Source: Cryptomeria japonica
Taxonomy: Eukaryota > Streptophyta > Pinopsida > Cupressales > Cupressaceae
Direction: 5' to 3'
Assembly: GCF_030272615.1 (NCBI RefSeq)
Contig: NC_081414.1
Location: 309,379,164 to 309,441,163 of the forward strand
Length of the DNA stretch: 62,000 nucleotides
Shown: piece after piece, positions 47,420 to 57,750 of the stretch
Numbering within the stretch: the stretch's first letter is position 1
How the letters are laid out: each line of letters opens with the position of its first letter
Notes under the pieces: generated by a model
What the model was told of the DNA's origin: nothing
What the model saw: only the letters and a program-made list of their open reading frames with translations
Database searches by the model: none
Made by a program: the position numbers and the translations under genes

Positions 47420-48891
47420 AACATTTCCTTCTCTATTACTATGTAGTTAAATTCAACACCCTGCAAGTTTTTGCTGACAAAATAGATTGCATGTTCCACT
47501 ATTGTCTCTTTTTGTCCTAGAACAACTCCAATTGCATGATTAAATGCATTGGTGTGTATATGGAATGGAAGTTCCTATTTAGGACCTTGAAGTACCAGTG
47601 CATGAGTTAATGCTTCCTTCAACTTAGAGAATGTTTTGTTGCATGAATCTGTCCACTAGAATTCTACATATTTAGTGAGGAGTGTATATAATGGTGCTGC
47701 AATTTTACTGAAATCTCTAATGAATCTTTTGTAATAACTTGCATGGCCTAAGAAACCTCAAACATCCTTTTGTTTTGTTGGTACAACAAAATTAGAAATA
47801 ACTTCTATCTTTGTTGGCTCTACTTGAATTCCTTTATGAGAAAGATAGTGGCCAAGAACAACACCTTGCATCATCATAAAGCACTTCTCACTATTTAAAG
47901 ACAAATTGTTATCCTCACATCTCTATAAAGTCTTTCCTAGGTCACTCAATGATTCTTCAAAAGTACCACCATAGGTAGTGAAGCCATCCATGTATATCTC
48001 CATGTAGTCGTGAAAAATATCCGAGAACATGCTTATAACTGTCCTTTGAAAAGTGGCTGGGGCATTACATAAACCAAATGGAAGAACTCAATAGGCATAG
48101 GTCCCCCATGGGCATGTAAATGTTGTCTTTTCCTGGTCCTCAGGGGCTATTCTTATCTGGTTGTATCCACTAAAACCATCTAAGAATGAAAAATATTTCT
48201 TTCCCGCCAAAGAGTCTAATACTTGGTCAATGAAAGGAAGAGGAAAAAGAACTTTCTTGGTTGCAACATTAAGCTTCCTATATTCTACACAAATTCTCCA
48301 CTTTCCATTTTTCTTAGGAACAATAACTAGAGGTCATACCCATTCACTGTCAGAGATGGGATATATAAATCCTTCATTGAGTAACTTCTGCAATTCTTGC
48401 TTAACTGTTTCCCTTAATACAGGGTTGATTCTTCTTTGAGGCTGCCTTACTTGTTTACAATCTTCTTTGATGTAGATTCCGTGTGTGCAAAATTTAGGAT
48501 GCAACCCTTTCATATTTGTATAGTCCCAAGCAAATGCTTCTTTATGGGACTGTAACATTCTTGTTAAAGACATACTTTGTTCTTGAGTAAGGTGACTATT
48601 GACATTCAACCATTTTTCTAGGGCCACTTCAACTTGATTGACTAGCTCTATTATAGATGCTGTAGGAAAATGTGGAACTGTTACTTCATGCGGCAACAAT
48701 GTATGTAGTAAATCTACAACTGCAAGAGATTCTATAGAAGAGGTTGACATTAATGGTTGTAGTGAACATACATTTTGTGCATTATAGCCACCATTTTGAT
48801 CAAGATTTCCATATTGATTTTGCAAAACATTAGAGAGCACATCTTCTTCTTCTTGAAGTTGCAAGAAGGGGTCCCTTCTTATCATGATCAA
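47420..48891 (-). pseudogene. pol: Element A reverse transcriptase and N-terminal RNase H
   Basis: The minus strand starts at 48891 with a pre-RT stretch, then LNEGFIYPISDSEWV, NGKWRICVEYRKLN, FSFLDGFSGYNQIRIAPEDQ, TFTCPWGTYAY, LPFGLCNAPATFQRT and the thumb FLGHASYYKRFIRDFSKIAAPL. The catalytic box is YMDG (47983-47994), so the second Asp is lost. RNase H begins ELPFHIHTNAFNHAIGVVLGQ and runs to EMLAV at the element B break. Several in-frame stops are present. The motifs match Athila-group RT. Confidence 0.85.
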
Positions 48892-49401
48892 TTGTTATAT
48901 TGTATTGACTTTATTAGATTCTTCTTCTATATCTGGCCAAACTAAGTGCTCCTCTTCAAGTTGAGGTTGGGCAAGTGAATATAATGCAAGTGTTTTAGTT
49001 TTTGTCCCATCAGAAATGGTTATGTCCCCCGACCTACATCCTATGAAAGCATCCGCTGTAGCTAACCAGGGTCTACCCAAGATAATAGGATAGCCTCCTA
49101 AAGTTGCTTTAGGTGAGAGGATGACAAAGTGAGCTAGATATTCTCAGGAATCATGTGTTACTACAAGGTCTTCCACCATATCATCTTGTGTGACAATAGA
49201 ACTGTCTGCAAGATGTACGACAATAGTTGTAGTCCTTAAGTTAGTGATGTTGAGTTTCTGCATCACATCCTTTGTCATAACATTTATAGTTGCCCCAAGA
49301 TCAATAAGAGCATTCTAAACTTGAACTCCATTAATGACTATTGCTACAAGAGGACTTCCTGGGTCTGAATACTTAAGGACACAAAATTTCCCAAACATAA
49401 G
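48892..49401 (-). pseudogene. pol: Element A aspartic protease (N-terminally incomplete)
   Basis: The active site reads ALIDLGATINVM (Asp codon at about 49300), the Athila-type variant DLGA(S/T). The end reads GGYPIILGRPWLATADAFIGCRSGDITISDG, split here by the chain of matches, with the conserved LGRPWLAT. At 49401 the protein is cut by the left end of element C. The linker that normally joins gag to protease in Athila elements is not found on the other side. Confidence 0.82.
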
Positions 49402-49540
49402 TGTTACTATTTACTAAGTTGTCATTAGTTTTATATCCAAAGTCATCCTATATACTCTAGTCGGTTAATACTACCAGAACATTCAGTCGGTAAGCACTAA
49501 AGCAATCAGTTATAGAAGATAGAAGTCACAGAGTCTAGTA

Positions 49541-49621
49541 TACACCGAGCTGTCTACCGAGTAACACTCTATGTCTACCGAGCAGCAAAAATGATATACC
49601 GAGTGAACACACACCGAGTGA
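49541..49621 (+). promoter_or_regulatory. Cluster of five ACCGAG motifs in element C U3
   Basis: ACCGAG occurs five times in about 80 bp, often as TACCGAGT or CACCGAGT. In the second LTR (56299-56370) two of them have decayed. The U3 position suggests repeated regulatory sites, though the motif is also common elsewhere in the element. Confidence 0.4.
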
Positions 49622-50533
49622 AAACATGTTACCAGATTCATTGAACCTGGACATGTGTAGAAACGTGTTACAAGATCGAGGAACAAAGAACTGTTATCAC
49701 ATTGGAAATTGCACTTCTAGATTGTGTTTGATTTTGAGGTCATCTATCCAATGAAATAATTTGTATGGTTATTCATTCGATGAATCTTGTTTATAAGATT
49801 GATGCATGAACATAATCACCGTAATAAGAAATCTATTTATACAACATGAATTGAGGATTAAATGTGTATGTGTGTATGAGTGTGAAGACAGACATATGTG
49901 AAAAGCAAAATCATGGGAAAGCACTGAGTGTTATGACTATTACAGATACACAGAGGTCACTGAGAAGGATTTCAGAGAACAGTCAAGGAACAAAGTAAAC
50001 AGAAAGGTTTACCGAGTTGATTTATCAATTACCGAGGTATGCTATGAGCAAGGTAATATTATATTGAGCACATAGAATCTGCTATAACATTTTAGTTGTA
50101 AAGATGCAGATATTTGTAAAGATTTTATTGTAATATTTTGAGTTGTAAGAGAAACCTTTAACAGGGTAAAACACTCTAACAAAGTCTATAAAATGTAAAG
50201 CCTTTAACCAGGTGCATCATTTAGTTTAAGTGTTGTAAAATCCTTTAGCAAGGTAGATTTAAAGATCTTGATACTCCTAACAGGGTAAGCTATCAGAAAT
50301 AGCTAAACATGTAGCTCTAACCGAGAACTCTTTATTATTGCAATAGTGAAGTTGTGGGTGCCATCCCCAACGCAATTTTTCTCTCTAACCAAGAGTTTCT
50401 GCGTAACAAAAATATATGTGTTATGGAGTGAATCATGTATGATTGTTATTTATTTGTTTTAGCATCATATTATGTTACAACAGTTTTTGGTTTATGCTTA
50501 ACAGTAAAGTTATTGTTGAAGAAGAGATTTGAA

Positions 50534-50562
50534 GTACTGATTCACCCCTCCCCTCTCAGTAC
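50534..50562 (+). other. C-rich hairpin near element C LTR 3' end
   Basis: GTACTGA pairs with TCAGTAC around a loop TTCACCCCTCCCCTC, 26 bp before the LTR end. The second LTR has it at 57274-57302. TE1 has the same loop type with a different, still complementary, stem. Confidence 0.6.
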
Positions 50563-50590
50563 ATTAGCTTTCCATATTGGGCCTAACAAT

Positions 50591-50602
50591 TGGTATCAGA
50601 GC
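50591..50602 (+). other. Element C primer-binding site (initiator-Met tRNA)
   Basis: TGGTATCAGAGC, two bases after the LTR end, is a perfect plant copia primer site. The second interior has TGGTATCAAAGC at 57331-57342, with one change. Confidence 0.9.
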
Positions 50603-50650
50603 TTCAATCTTGGAAAAGGGTTTAACAACGTAAAGAAAAAGATCTTATCA

Positions 50651-51841
50651 ATGGAAGGCTATAAACAATTATGGAGAATTATGTATCTGCAAGAAGAGTT
50701 GGATCATGCTAATCAAGTGATTGCAGACATGCAAAGACAAATGCAAAGATCATTGAAAGTTAGAAGAAGATTGTCTGATGATTTGCAGGACTCTCAAGAG
50801 TTGGTGGAACAGATTGAGACATCATCTGAGAACAATATATCTGAAGAGACTGAAGAGATGATTGGAGAATTGAAATAAAAGAACAAAGCACTGATTGAAA
50901 AGCTAAAAGCAATGAAAAGAGAACATGAGCATTTCAGCACACAGATGACTGGAAATCTAGATGCATTGAGAACAACTAAGGATAAGATAAGAGATACAGA
51001 AAAAGAAAAACATCAACTTGAAGCATTAGTGTCTGAAAAGAATGATGAAATCACTAGGATGACTGGAATACAAAGTAATTTGTCAAATCAATTAGGTTAT
51101 GCACATCATGAAGCAAATCTGAAGGATAATGAGAATCAAGCATTGAAACTTGAATTATCAAGATTGACCGATGAACTTGAAGCAGAGAAGAAAGCCAAAG
51201 AAACACTGAAGAAGAGTTATGAAGCATCAAAGATGTTGGATGAGCAACTGAATACAAGAAGACCCAACAAAGATGCAGGACTCGGTTACAAAGGAAAAGA
51301 CTCTACCGAGAAGGGAATCCACACTACCGAGAGAGGAGAATCATCAAAGCAAGCTGGAAACAAGAAAAACATCAAAGGAAAGAAACCTATTTGCAACTAC
51401 TATGGAAATCAAGGTCACACATCTAATCAATGTAGGACAAAGTCTGTTAGCAATTATCAGAAGGCAAAATTCAAAGGGTATTGCAAAAACTGCAATAGAT
51501 ATGGACACAGTACCGAGAAGTGTTGGTTTAAGCAGAAGAATTATATATGGTCTGCACACCGAGCAAATACTAGAGGCTACCGAACTCACACAGATCTTAA
51601 CCGACAATATGCTGCAGTACCATGGGATTACAATACAAGGATATGGTGTGAATGTTGTGGAAGATATGGACATATAAGTGCCAACTGTTTTATAAGGTTT
51701 GGAATGAACAACCGAAGATCATGGAGAAATCCTGGTATGGCATGTTTTCATTGTCACAAAGTTGGACACTTGGCTAGAGATTGTAGAGATCAACCTAGAG
51801 GAGATATTGAAGAAATAAAAAGCAAATTACAGATGATTTGA
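50651..51841 (+). pseudogene. gag: Element C gag-like ORF with coiled coil and zinc knuckles
   Basis: A 396-codon frame from ATG at 50651, broken once by TAA at 50876 where the second copy has GAA. Residues 1-200 are coiled coil (LQEELDHANQVIADMQRQMQ and later LELSRLTDELEAEKKAKE). The C-terminal part carries four zinc-knuckle units: CNYYGNQGHTSNQC with its second Cys lost to Tyr, then CKNCNRYGHSTEKC, CECCGRYGHISANC and CFHCHKVGHLARDC, all CX2CX4HX4C. The usual UBN2 capsid domain is not seen, so packaging may rely on a partner element's gag. Confidence 0.8.
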
Positions 51842-52438
51842 AAAAAGAAGGAAAATGGATCAACTAATGAAGAAAGCACCTTACCTACCAAGTTAGGTGC
51901 ATCTACTTCGAATTAATTGGTAAAGGTATGAAGGGACTGCATTCTCTCAAAGTTAGATCTTAACAGTTCCTATTTTATCATGTACTTAATTCAAAATCTG
52001 CATAGCTAAGATGCATTAGCAAGTTTGAAATTCTATCAAGTCTTTTGGAAGCCTGTCTAGTCGGTAAATACAGGAAGTCTGGCTACTCGGTAAAAGCACA
52101 AAAGAAAGGTAAATTGGTTTAGTGGAACCGAGTGCATTTAATGTTTTTTGACCTAACCGCACGGAGCCTGACAAAGTATAATGTGTACTTAAAGCACTTT
52201 GCATAGTCATTTCACACTTACCAAGTTTTCAGAGAGCAGAGCTAAGCGATTCAAAGGCGATCAAACACCTCCCCAGCGAATTTCAAGGTATTTACACATC
52301 GATCTCAAGCATTTCTAAGAGCTAGCTAACGGGGAAATATCAGTGTGATTATCTGTTTTATATTTACTAAGTGAAAGCGTTTGCTGGTTAAGTTTCAAAC
52401 CCTAAGCCTTTTTCGTTAGTAGATATCCTGAGTTTGTA
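51842..52438 (+). other. Element C spacer between gag and second ORF
   Basis: Noncoding, AT-rich, 0.6 kb. It includes several TCGGTAAA and ACCGAGT phrases. No protease or integrase remains where copia pol should begin. Confidence 0.55.
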
Positions 52439-55400
52439 ATGGCTCCAAAGATTCAGAAACCCATTGTTGTTGAGACCATTGAGAAGCCCTCATTGAAATA
52501 TTCCCTACCTTCCAAAGTAGCATCTGAACCAGATGATAAAACGACATTTTCACTCATTCCGGATAGGGTCCTGCTGGTTGAGGATATTAGATTTTTCACC
52601 AAATGTCGTGTTGAGGAACTAGGTCATGTTGAGATCAAGGACACATATGATGAACTGTGTACCGATGGAAAACTAGATAACAAGTTTGAACACATTAAAG
52701 TCAAGGGATTGACCGAAGCCCTAACCTATCCCCGTGTCTTCAAACCCCAATGGGTCAAGTTTGTTCTGAGTAGAGTTCATGATGATTTCATGTGGTTATA
52801 GGAGCAACCATTCAAGATCACCAAGGAAATCATTCACTTGATAACCGGATACCCTATTTATGACCATGCCCGAGCTCAGAAAATGATTTCACAGAAGGAA
52901 TTGATCACTTTAACCGGAGTTGAATCCGATTGCAGAGGTCTAAAATTGAATAATGTCACAGATGTAAAGTTGAAGTTTGCCATTAGAGTAATAGGTTATT
53001 GTTTCTTTCAATCGACAAGAGAAAATAGTGTACCATGTGCAGCTGTTGATTTAGCATATAAAATTGTGAAGAAGGGAATGAAGATTGATCTTTGTGAAGT
53101 GTTGGTGAAGAATTTGTTTGAAAATCTAAACACCATAAGAAAGCCGAAGAAGAATAACTCGGATAACACGCTGAAGTTTGGATCACTCTTGGTATACATG
53201 TTTTTGTATTTTCATAAATTCTTTCCATCTATCGGTAATGTAGTTTGGGAGCTACACTGACCAATCACCCATCAAATCAATGACTTCATCAAATAGCTAG
53301 GTGATAACTTTAATGAGATTATGGATGATTATTTTAGCAAGTTTCAAGAAAAGATCCCACCTCAGTTAGTGGAGAAATACAAGGATGATATATGCTTTGA
53401 AGTAGACACCAACTACTGCTATGTCAATGCAGTGGAACCAAGAACTCAATCTTTGTCACCTATGGGTTATGAGATTGACTTTGACATTTCACAACAACAA
53501 ATAGATGCCTTTCTTGCACTTCCAAGGCATGCTACATAAATCAAGTATGGAACCTATGAAGAGGTTAAAGAAAAAGTCAAGATGAGTATTGTAGTACCTA
53601 AGGCTACAAGGAAAACAACTAAAATGATTAAAGTGTTAATTGAGAAATTTGGAGAAGGTTCTTCCTCCACTCCTGTCAAGAGTGAACTACTTGCAATTAA
53701 GGAAGAATCTGAAGCTCATGAAGTTGCTGTTACTTTGAGCACCGAGTTGCCAAAAGGCAAAATTTTGAAAAGAAAGAAACATGACTCATCACAAGTATCA
53801 CCGACTCTTCCAGCAAAGTGACCTAATACTAGATCATCTATAGTGTCACCGAGTAAGAAGCAGAAAAATGTCGCAATGCCTAAGGTCACAAGGACTTATA
53901 AGAAAACGCCTCGGAGATGCATTTTGAGCAAAGAGTCAAGTGACATAGAGTCTGAAGACGCAAACAAATTTCAGATTGTTAAGAGACAAAAGGAAGATGT
54001 ACATAGCATTGATAATTTTTGTGCTAACCTGAAACAATATGGTGGATTTGGAGCTTTTAGAGATGTGAAATATGATTCCAGAAAAGAAGATGAAAAGAGG
54101 CAAATAGAAGAAGCAGTAGTATGTACACTACTTAAATTCCGAATAGTCCCATTGGAAGTGACTAATTTCCTTCCTAAAACATTGTATTCACATATTGACA
54201 CCAGGTGGCAATATGCTATGGACTCGGAGAAATAGGTTAGAGAAAGAGTTTTGGTACATCTCTTTCCGGACATGTCGGTAGATGACATTAAAGAACATTT
54301 AAAGACCTCACAAACAAACTTTCAAGTAAAGCAGAGAGCATTGAAAATGATGAACGGTCTTTATCTTGAAGTCGAGAATGAAACTAAGGAAAAGTGGCAA
54401 GAAATATTCTAACTCAAGAATGATGAACCTCATGCTGAACCTCAACGTGAAGTTGAAATAGTTGACATCACCGAACAAGATCCTGTTGAAACTATTCAAT
54501 TAGATGAGGATGTCATGGCTTCTGAGGATCAGGGACAAGAAATGATAGAAGGCAATGCCGATGCCAAACTGGTATCCAGTGAATCAGTTTTGGAACAAGT
54601 CAAGTCATATCCTCCGGTCAATCAACAAGTCCCAATCGAGCATCCTAAGGATACTAATCAAGGGAAAGGGGGTCAACAGTCTACCAAAGGAGAATCTACT
54701 TCTCAGACCACTGGGGAACAGACTTCTCAAGCACCTGCAAGCACAGAAATTGTTGCCACTGAGACCCCAAGCACAGAAGCACCGAAGGACACAATAGAGG
54801 CTACAGGAACCGACAAAAGTGTTGCCTCTACCGAGCAACCTACAGAGGGTAATCAAGCCTCCCAAGCCATTGTATTAGTTCAACCAGTGAAAGCCTCCTC
54901 CTCTAAAGAAAAGAAAATGAAAAGGCATAGTTCCAAGATAGATATGTCTAAGCCCATTGTGTTGCCAAATGTTAACATTTCTAAACTGAAAGGGCAAGCA
55001 CTCATTGAATTCGAAGAGCTATGCAAAGCCAAAGCTGAACAGAAAAGATAGATAGCTATTCAGAAAAAGAACCGTGTACTTTAGAAGGTTAAGGCATTAT
55101 TGTCAGACATGCTACCTGAAGCTACCGTGAATAAAGATGTTGCCATCCATATGCAACTAGATGAACTCCTCACTCAATTAGAAGCATCATGAGTAGACGC
55201 ATCTAAATACCTCAGCAAGCTGAAGGATAAAGAGCTAACTGAAAAAATGATTGAAGAGGTACAAAAAGCAATTGTTGTAGGTAAAGTTAAACTTGTTGGA
55301 TTCATAGCTGAGTTGTCCCCTCAACTTAAGCATATTCTTTATTTGTTTCAAAAGCTCTGTACATTCTCTTCATTCATTAAGGATATCAGAAATAAAATCG

Positions 55401-55791
55401 AAGTCATTGAACAAGACATCACCAATCTCTCCAATACATTGACTATCGAGCCAAATTCTATTCAAAATTTCTACACCAAATTGCAAACTCTTATGGCTCA
55501 ACAGTTGGAACTTCCAAATGAAGAGCACAAATCAGGATGGATATAATGACTCTTTAGACATTATTCATTCCTCATCTTTCATCTGTTCAAGAGCAGATCA
55601 ACTGAGCCACTCATTTATCCACTCAACCAGAGGGAAGCACACTAGATGGTTTGATCTCACTCCTAGCTAACATTACAACTCAGAATTCACTCATGGATAG
55701 TGTCAAGGAAACCCTCTCTACAACTCTCACCAATGCAAAGACAAAGTACAAATCCATTTTTGACCAGTTGCCTCCACCAAATGGTAACTAG
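52439..55791 (+). pseudogene. Element C second ORF replacing pol (accessory protein)
   Basis: A single phase runs from ATG at 52439 to 55546 with ten internal stops and no frameshift, then one shift carries the likely end to about 55791. Each stop is TAG, TAA or TGA at a site where CAG, CAA or CGA would fit (52799, 53258, 53294, 53537, 53819, 54233, 54410, 55049, 55082, 55190). The N-terminal 350 residues are globular with VEELGHVEIKDTYDEL near residue 58 and PFKITKEIIHLITGYP near 123. A basic and then Thr/Gln/Ser-rich middle (about 54515-54900) and a helical C-terminus follow. This resembles plant retrotransposon accessory ORFs of the mobile-domain type; function is unknown. Confidence 0.7.
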
Positions 55792-56147
55792 TTTTGATGT
55801 TTGTCAAAAAGGGGGAGTATAGTAAAGTATCAAAAGGGGGAGTGTAGTATACAGGGGGAGTATACCGAGTAGAACAAAGTATCCAAATGCACAGTTGAAT
55901 TTGACAGGGGAGCAATAATCATCGAGCAGTGATCGAAGAGCAAAGAACAAGTGCAGTAAACAAATAACATTGATCACCAAGCATGCAAAATCAGAATTAT
56001 GTACAGTATATTGATAAGGGGAGTATATCTGAGTATACTATTTATTGAGTATTGTATATATTGTCAGTTTAGTCAAATTTTGTAAGTATATAGATTTTGA
56101 GTTATGACTTTGAAAGGAGTTTTGTCAAACATTTCAAAACTAATGTC
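55792..56147 (+). other. Element C 3' noncoding region with repeated purine tracts
   Basis: AAAAAGGGGGAGT-type tracts recur near 55808, 55832 and 55850 before the final tract at 56148. Multiple purine tracts are common in SIRE-like copia elements. Confidence 0.65.
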
Positions 56148-56159
56148 AAAAGGGGAGAT
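56148..56159 (+). other. Element C polypurine tract
   Basis: AAAAGGGGAGAT directly abuts the second LTR start TGTTACTATTT. Confidence 0.88.
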
Positions 56160-57328
56160 TGTTACTATTTACTAAGTTGTCATTAGTTTTATATCCAAAG
56201 TCATCCTATATACTCTAGTCGGTTAATACTACCAAAACATTCAATCGGTAAGCACTAAAGTAGTTGGTTACAGAAGATAGAAGTCAAAGAGTCTAGTATA
56301 CACCGAGCTATCTACCGAGTAACACTCTATGTCTACTGAGCAACAAAAATGATCTATCAAGTGAACACACACCGAGTTCATTGAACCTAGACATGTGTGG
56401 AAACATGTTACAAGATCGAGGAACAAAGAACCGTTATCACATTGGAAATTGCACTTCTAGATTGTGTATGATTTTGAGGTCATCTATCCAATGAAATAAT
56501 TTGTATGGTTATTCATTCGATGAATCTTGTTTATAAGATCGATGCATGAACATAATCACCGTCATAGGAAATCTATTTATACAACATGAATTGAGGATCA
56601 ACTGTGTATGTGTGTATGAGTGTGAAGACAGACATATGTGAAAAGCGAAATCATGGGAAAGCACTGAGTGTTATGACTGTTACAGATACACAGAGGTCAC
56701 CGAGAAGGATTTCAGAGAACAGTCAAGGAACAGAGTAAATAGAAAGGTTTACCGAGTTGATTTATCAATTACCGAGGTATGCTATGAGCAAGGTAATATT
56801 ATATTGAGCACATAGAATCTGCTATAACATTTCAGATGTAAAGTTGCAGATATTTGTAAAGATTTTATTGTAATATTTTGAGTTGTAAGAGAAACCTTTA
56901 ACAAGGTAAAAGACTCTAACAAAGTCTATAAATTGTAAAGCCTTTAACCAGGTGCAACATTTAGTTTAAGTGTTGTAAAATCCTTTAGCAAGGTAGATCT
57001 AAAGATCTTGATACTCCTAACAGGGTAAGCTATCAGAAATAGCTAAACATGTAGCTCTAACCGAGCACTCTTTATTATTGCAGTAGTGAAGTTGTGGGTG
57101 CCATCCCCACAACAGTTTTTCTCTCTAACCAAGAGTTTCTGCGTAACAAAAATATATGTGTTATGGAGTGAATCATGTATGATTGTTATTTATTTGTTTT
57201 AGCATCATATTATGTTACATCAGTTTTTGGTTTATGCTTAACAGTAAAGTTATTGTTGAAGAAGAGATTTGAAGTACTGATTCACCCCTCCCCTCTCAGT
57301 ACATTGGCTTTCCATATTGGGCCTAACA
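56160..57328 (+). repeat. Element C second LTR (1,169 bp)
   Basis: Same ends as 49402-50588. It differs mainly in the first 270 bp, including a small deletion after the CACACCGAGT at about 56370. Unlike a normal 3' LTR it is followed by a primer site and gag, so it serves as the shared LTR of a tandem pair. Confidence 0.87.
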
Positions 57329-57750
57329 ATTGGTATCAAAGCTTCAATCTTGGAAAAGGGTTTAACAACCTAAAGAAAAAGATATTATCAATGGAAGGCT
57401 ATAAACAATTATGGAGAATTATGTATCTGCAAGAAGAGTTGGATCATGCTAATCAAGTGATTGCAGACATGCAAAGACAAATGCAAAGATCACTAAAAGT
57501 TAGAAGAAGATTGTCTGATGATTTGCAGGACTCTCAAGAGCTGGTGGAACAGATTGAGACATCATCTGAGAACAGTATATCTGAAGAGACTGAAGAGATG
57601 ATTGGAGAATTGAAAGAAAAGAACAAAGCACTGATTGAAAAGCTAAAAGCAATGAAAAGAGAACATAAGCATTTCAGCACACAGATGACTGAAAATCTAG
57701 ATGCATTGAGAACAACTGAGGATAAGATAAGAGATACAGAAAAAGAAAAA
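57329..57750 (+). pseudogene. gag: Truncated second interior of element C (primer site and gag N-terminus)
   Basis: This repeats 50589-51010 with few differences and keeps the gag ATG at 57391. Homology stops in GATACAGAAAAAGAAAAA; the following bases GAAAATCTAGAGG belong to element A gag on the other strand. The A-rich overlap at the join could be microhomology used in a deletion. Confidence 0.82.

Larger units (their letters stand above)
49402..50588 (+). repeat. Element C first LTR (1,187 bp)
   Basis: It starts TGTTACTATTTACTAAG and ends GGGCCTAACA, directly before the primer site. A cluster of ACCGAG motifs lies at 49541-49621 and a C-rich hairpin at 50534-50562. The open frame starting at 50435 runs through the LTR end into gag but probably reflects chance. 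Confidence 0.87.
49402..57750 (+). mobile_element. Element C: non-autonomous copia-type element, tandem LTR-interior-LTR-partial interior
   Basis: LTR copies (49402-50588 and 56160-57328) flank an interior with a TGGTATCAGAGC primer site, a gag-like frame and a second long frame but no pol. After the second LTR a second interior begins (57329-57750), nearly identical to 50589-51010, and breaks off inside gag at sequence of element A. This fits unequal recombination giving a tandem pair, then a deletion removing the remainder and the third LTR. The left flank ATAAG has no partner at the right break. Confidence 0.82.

Noticed and set aside
50435-50650. Possible N-terminal extension of element C gag, open through the LTR end and primer site
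   Set aside because: It is kept in both copies only because they are near-identical; it crosses the primer site, and the ATG at 50651 starts the coiled-coil gag.
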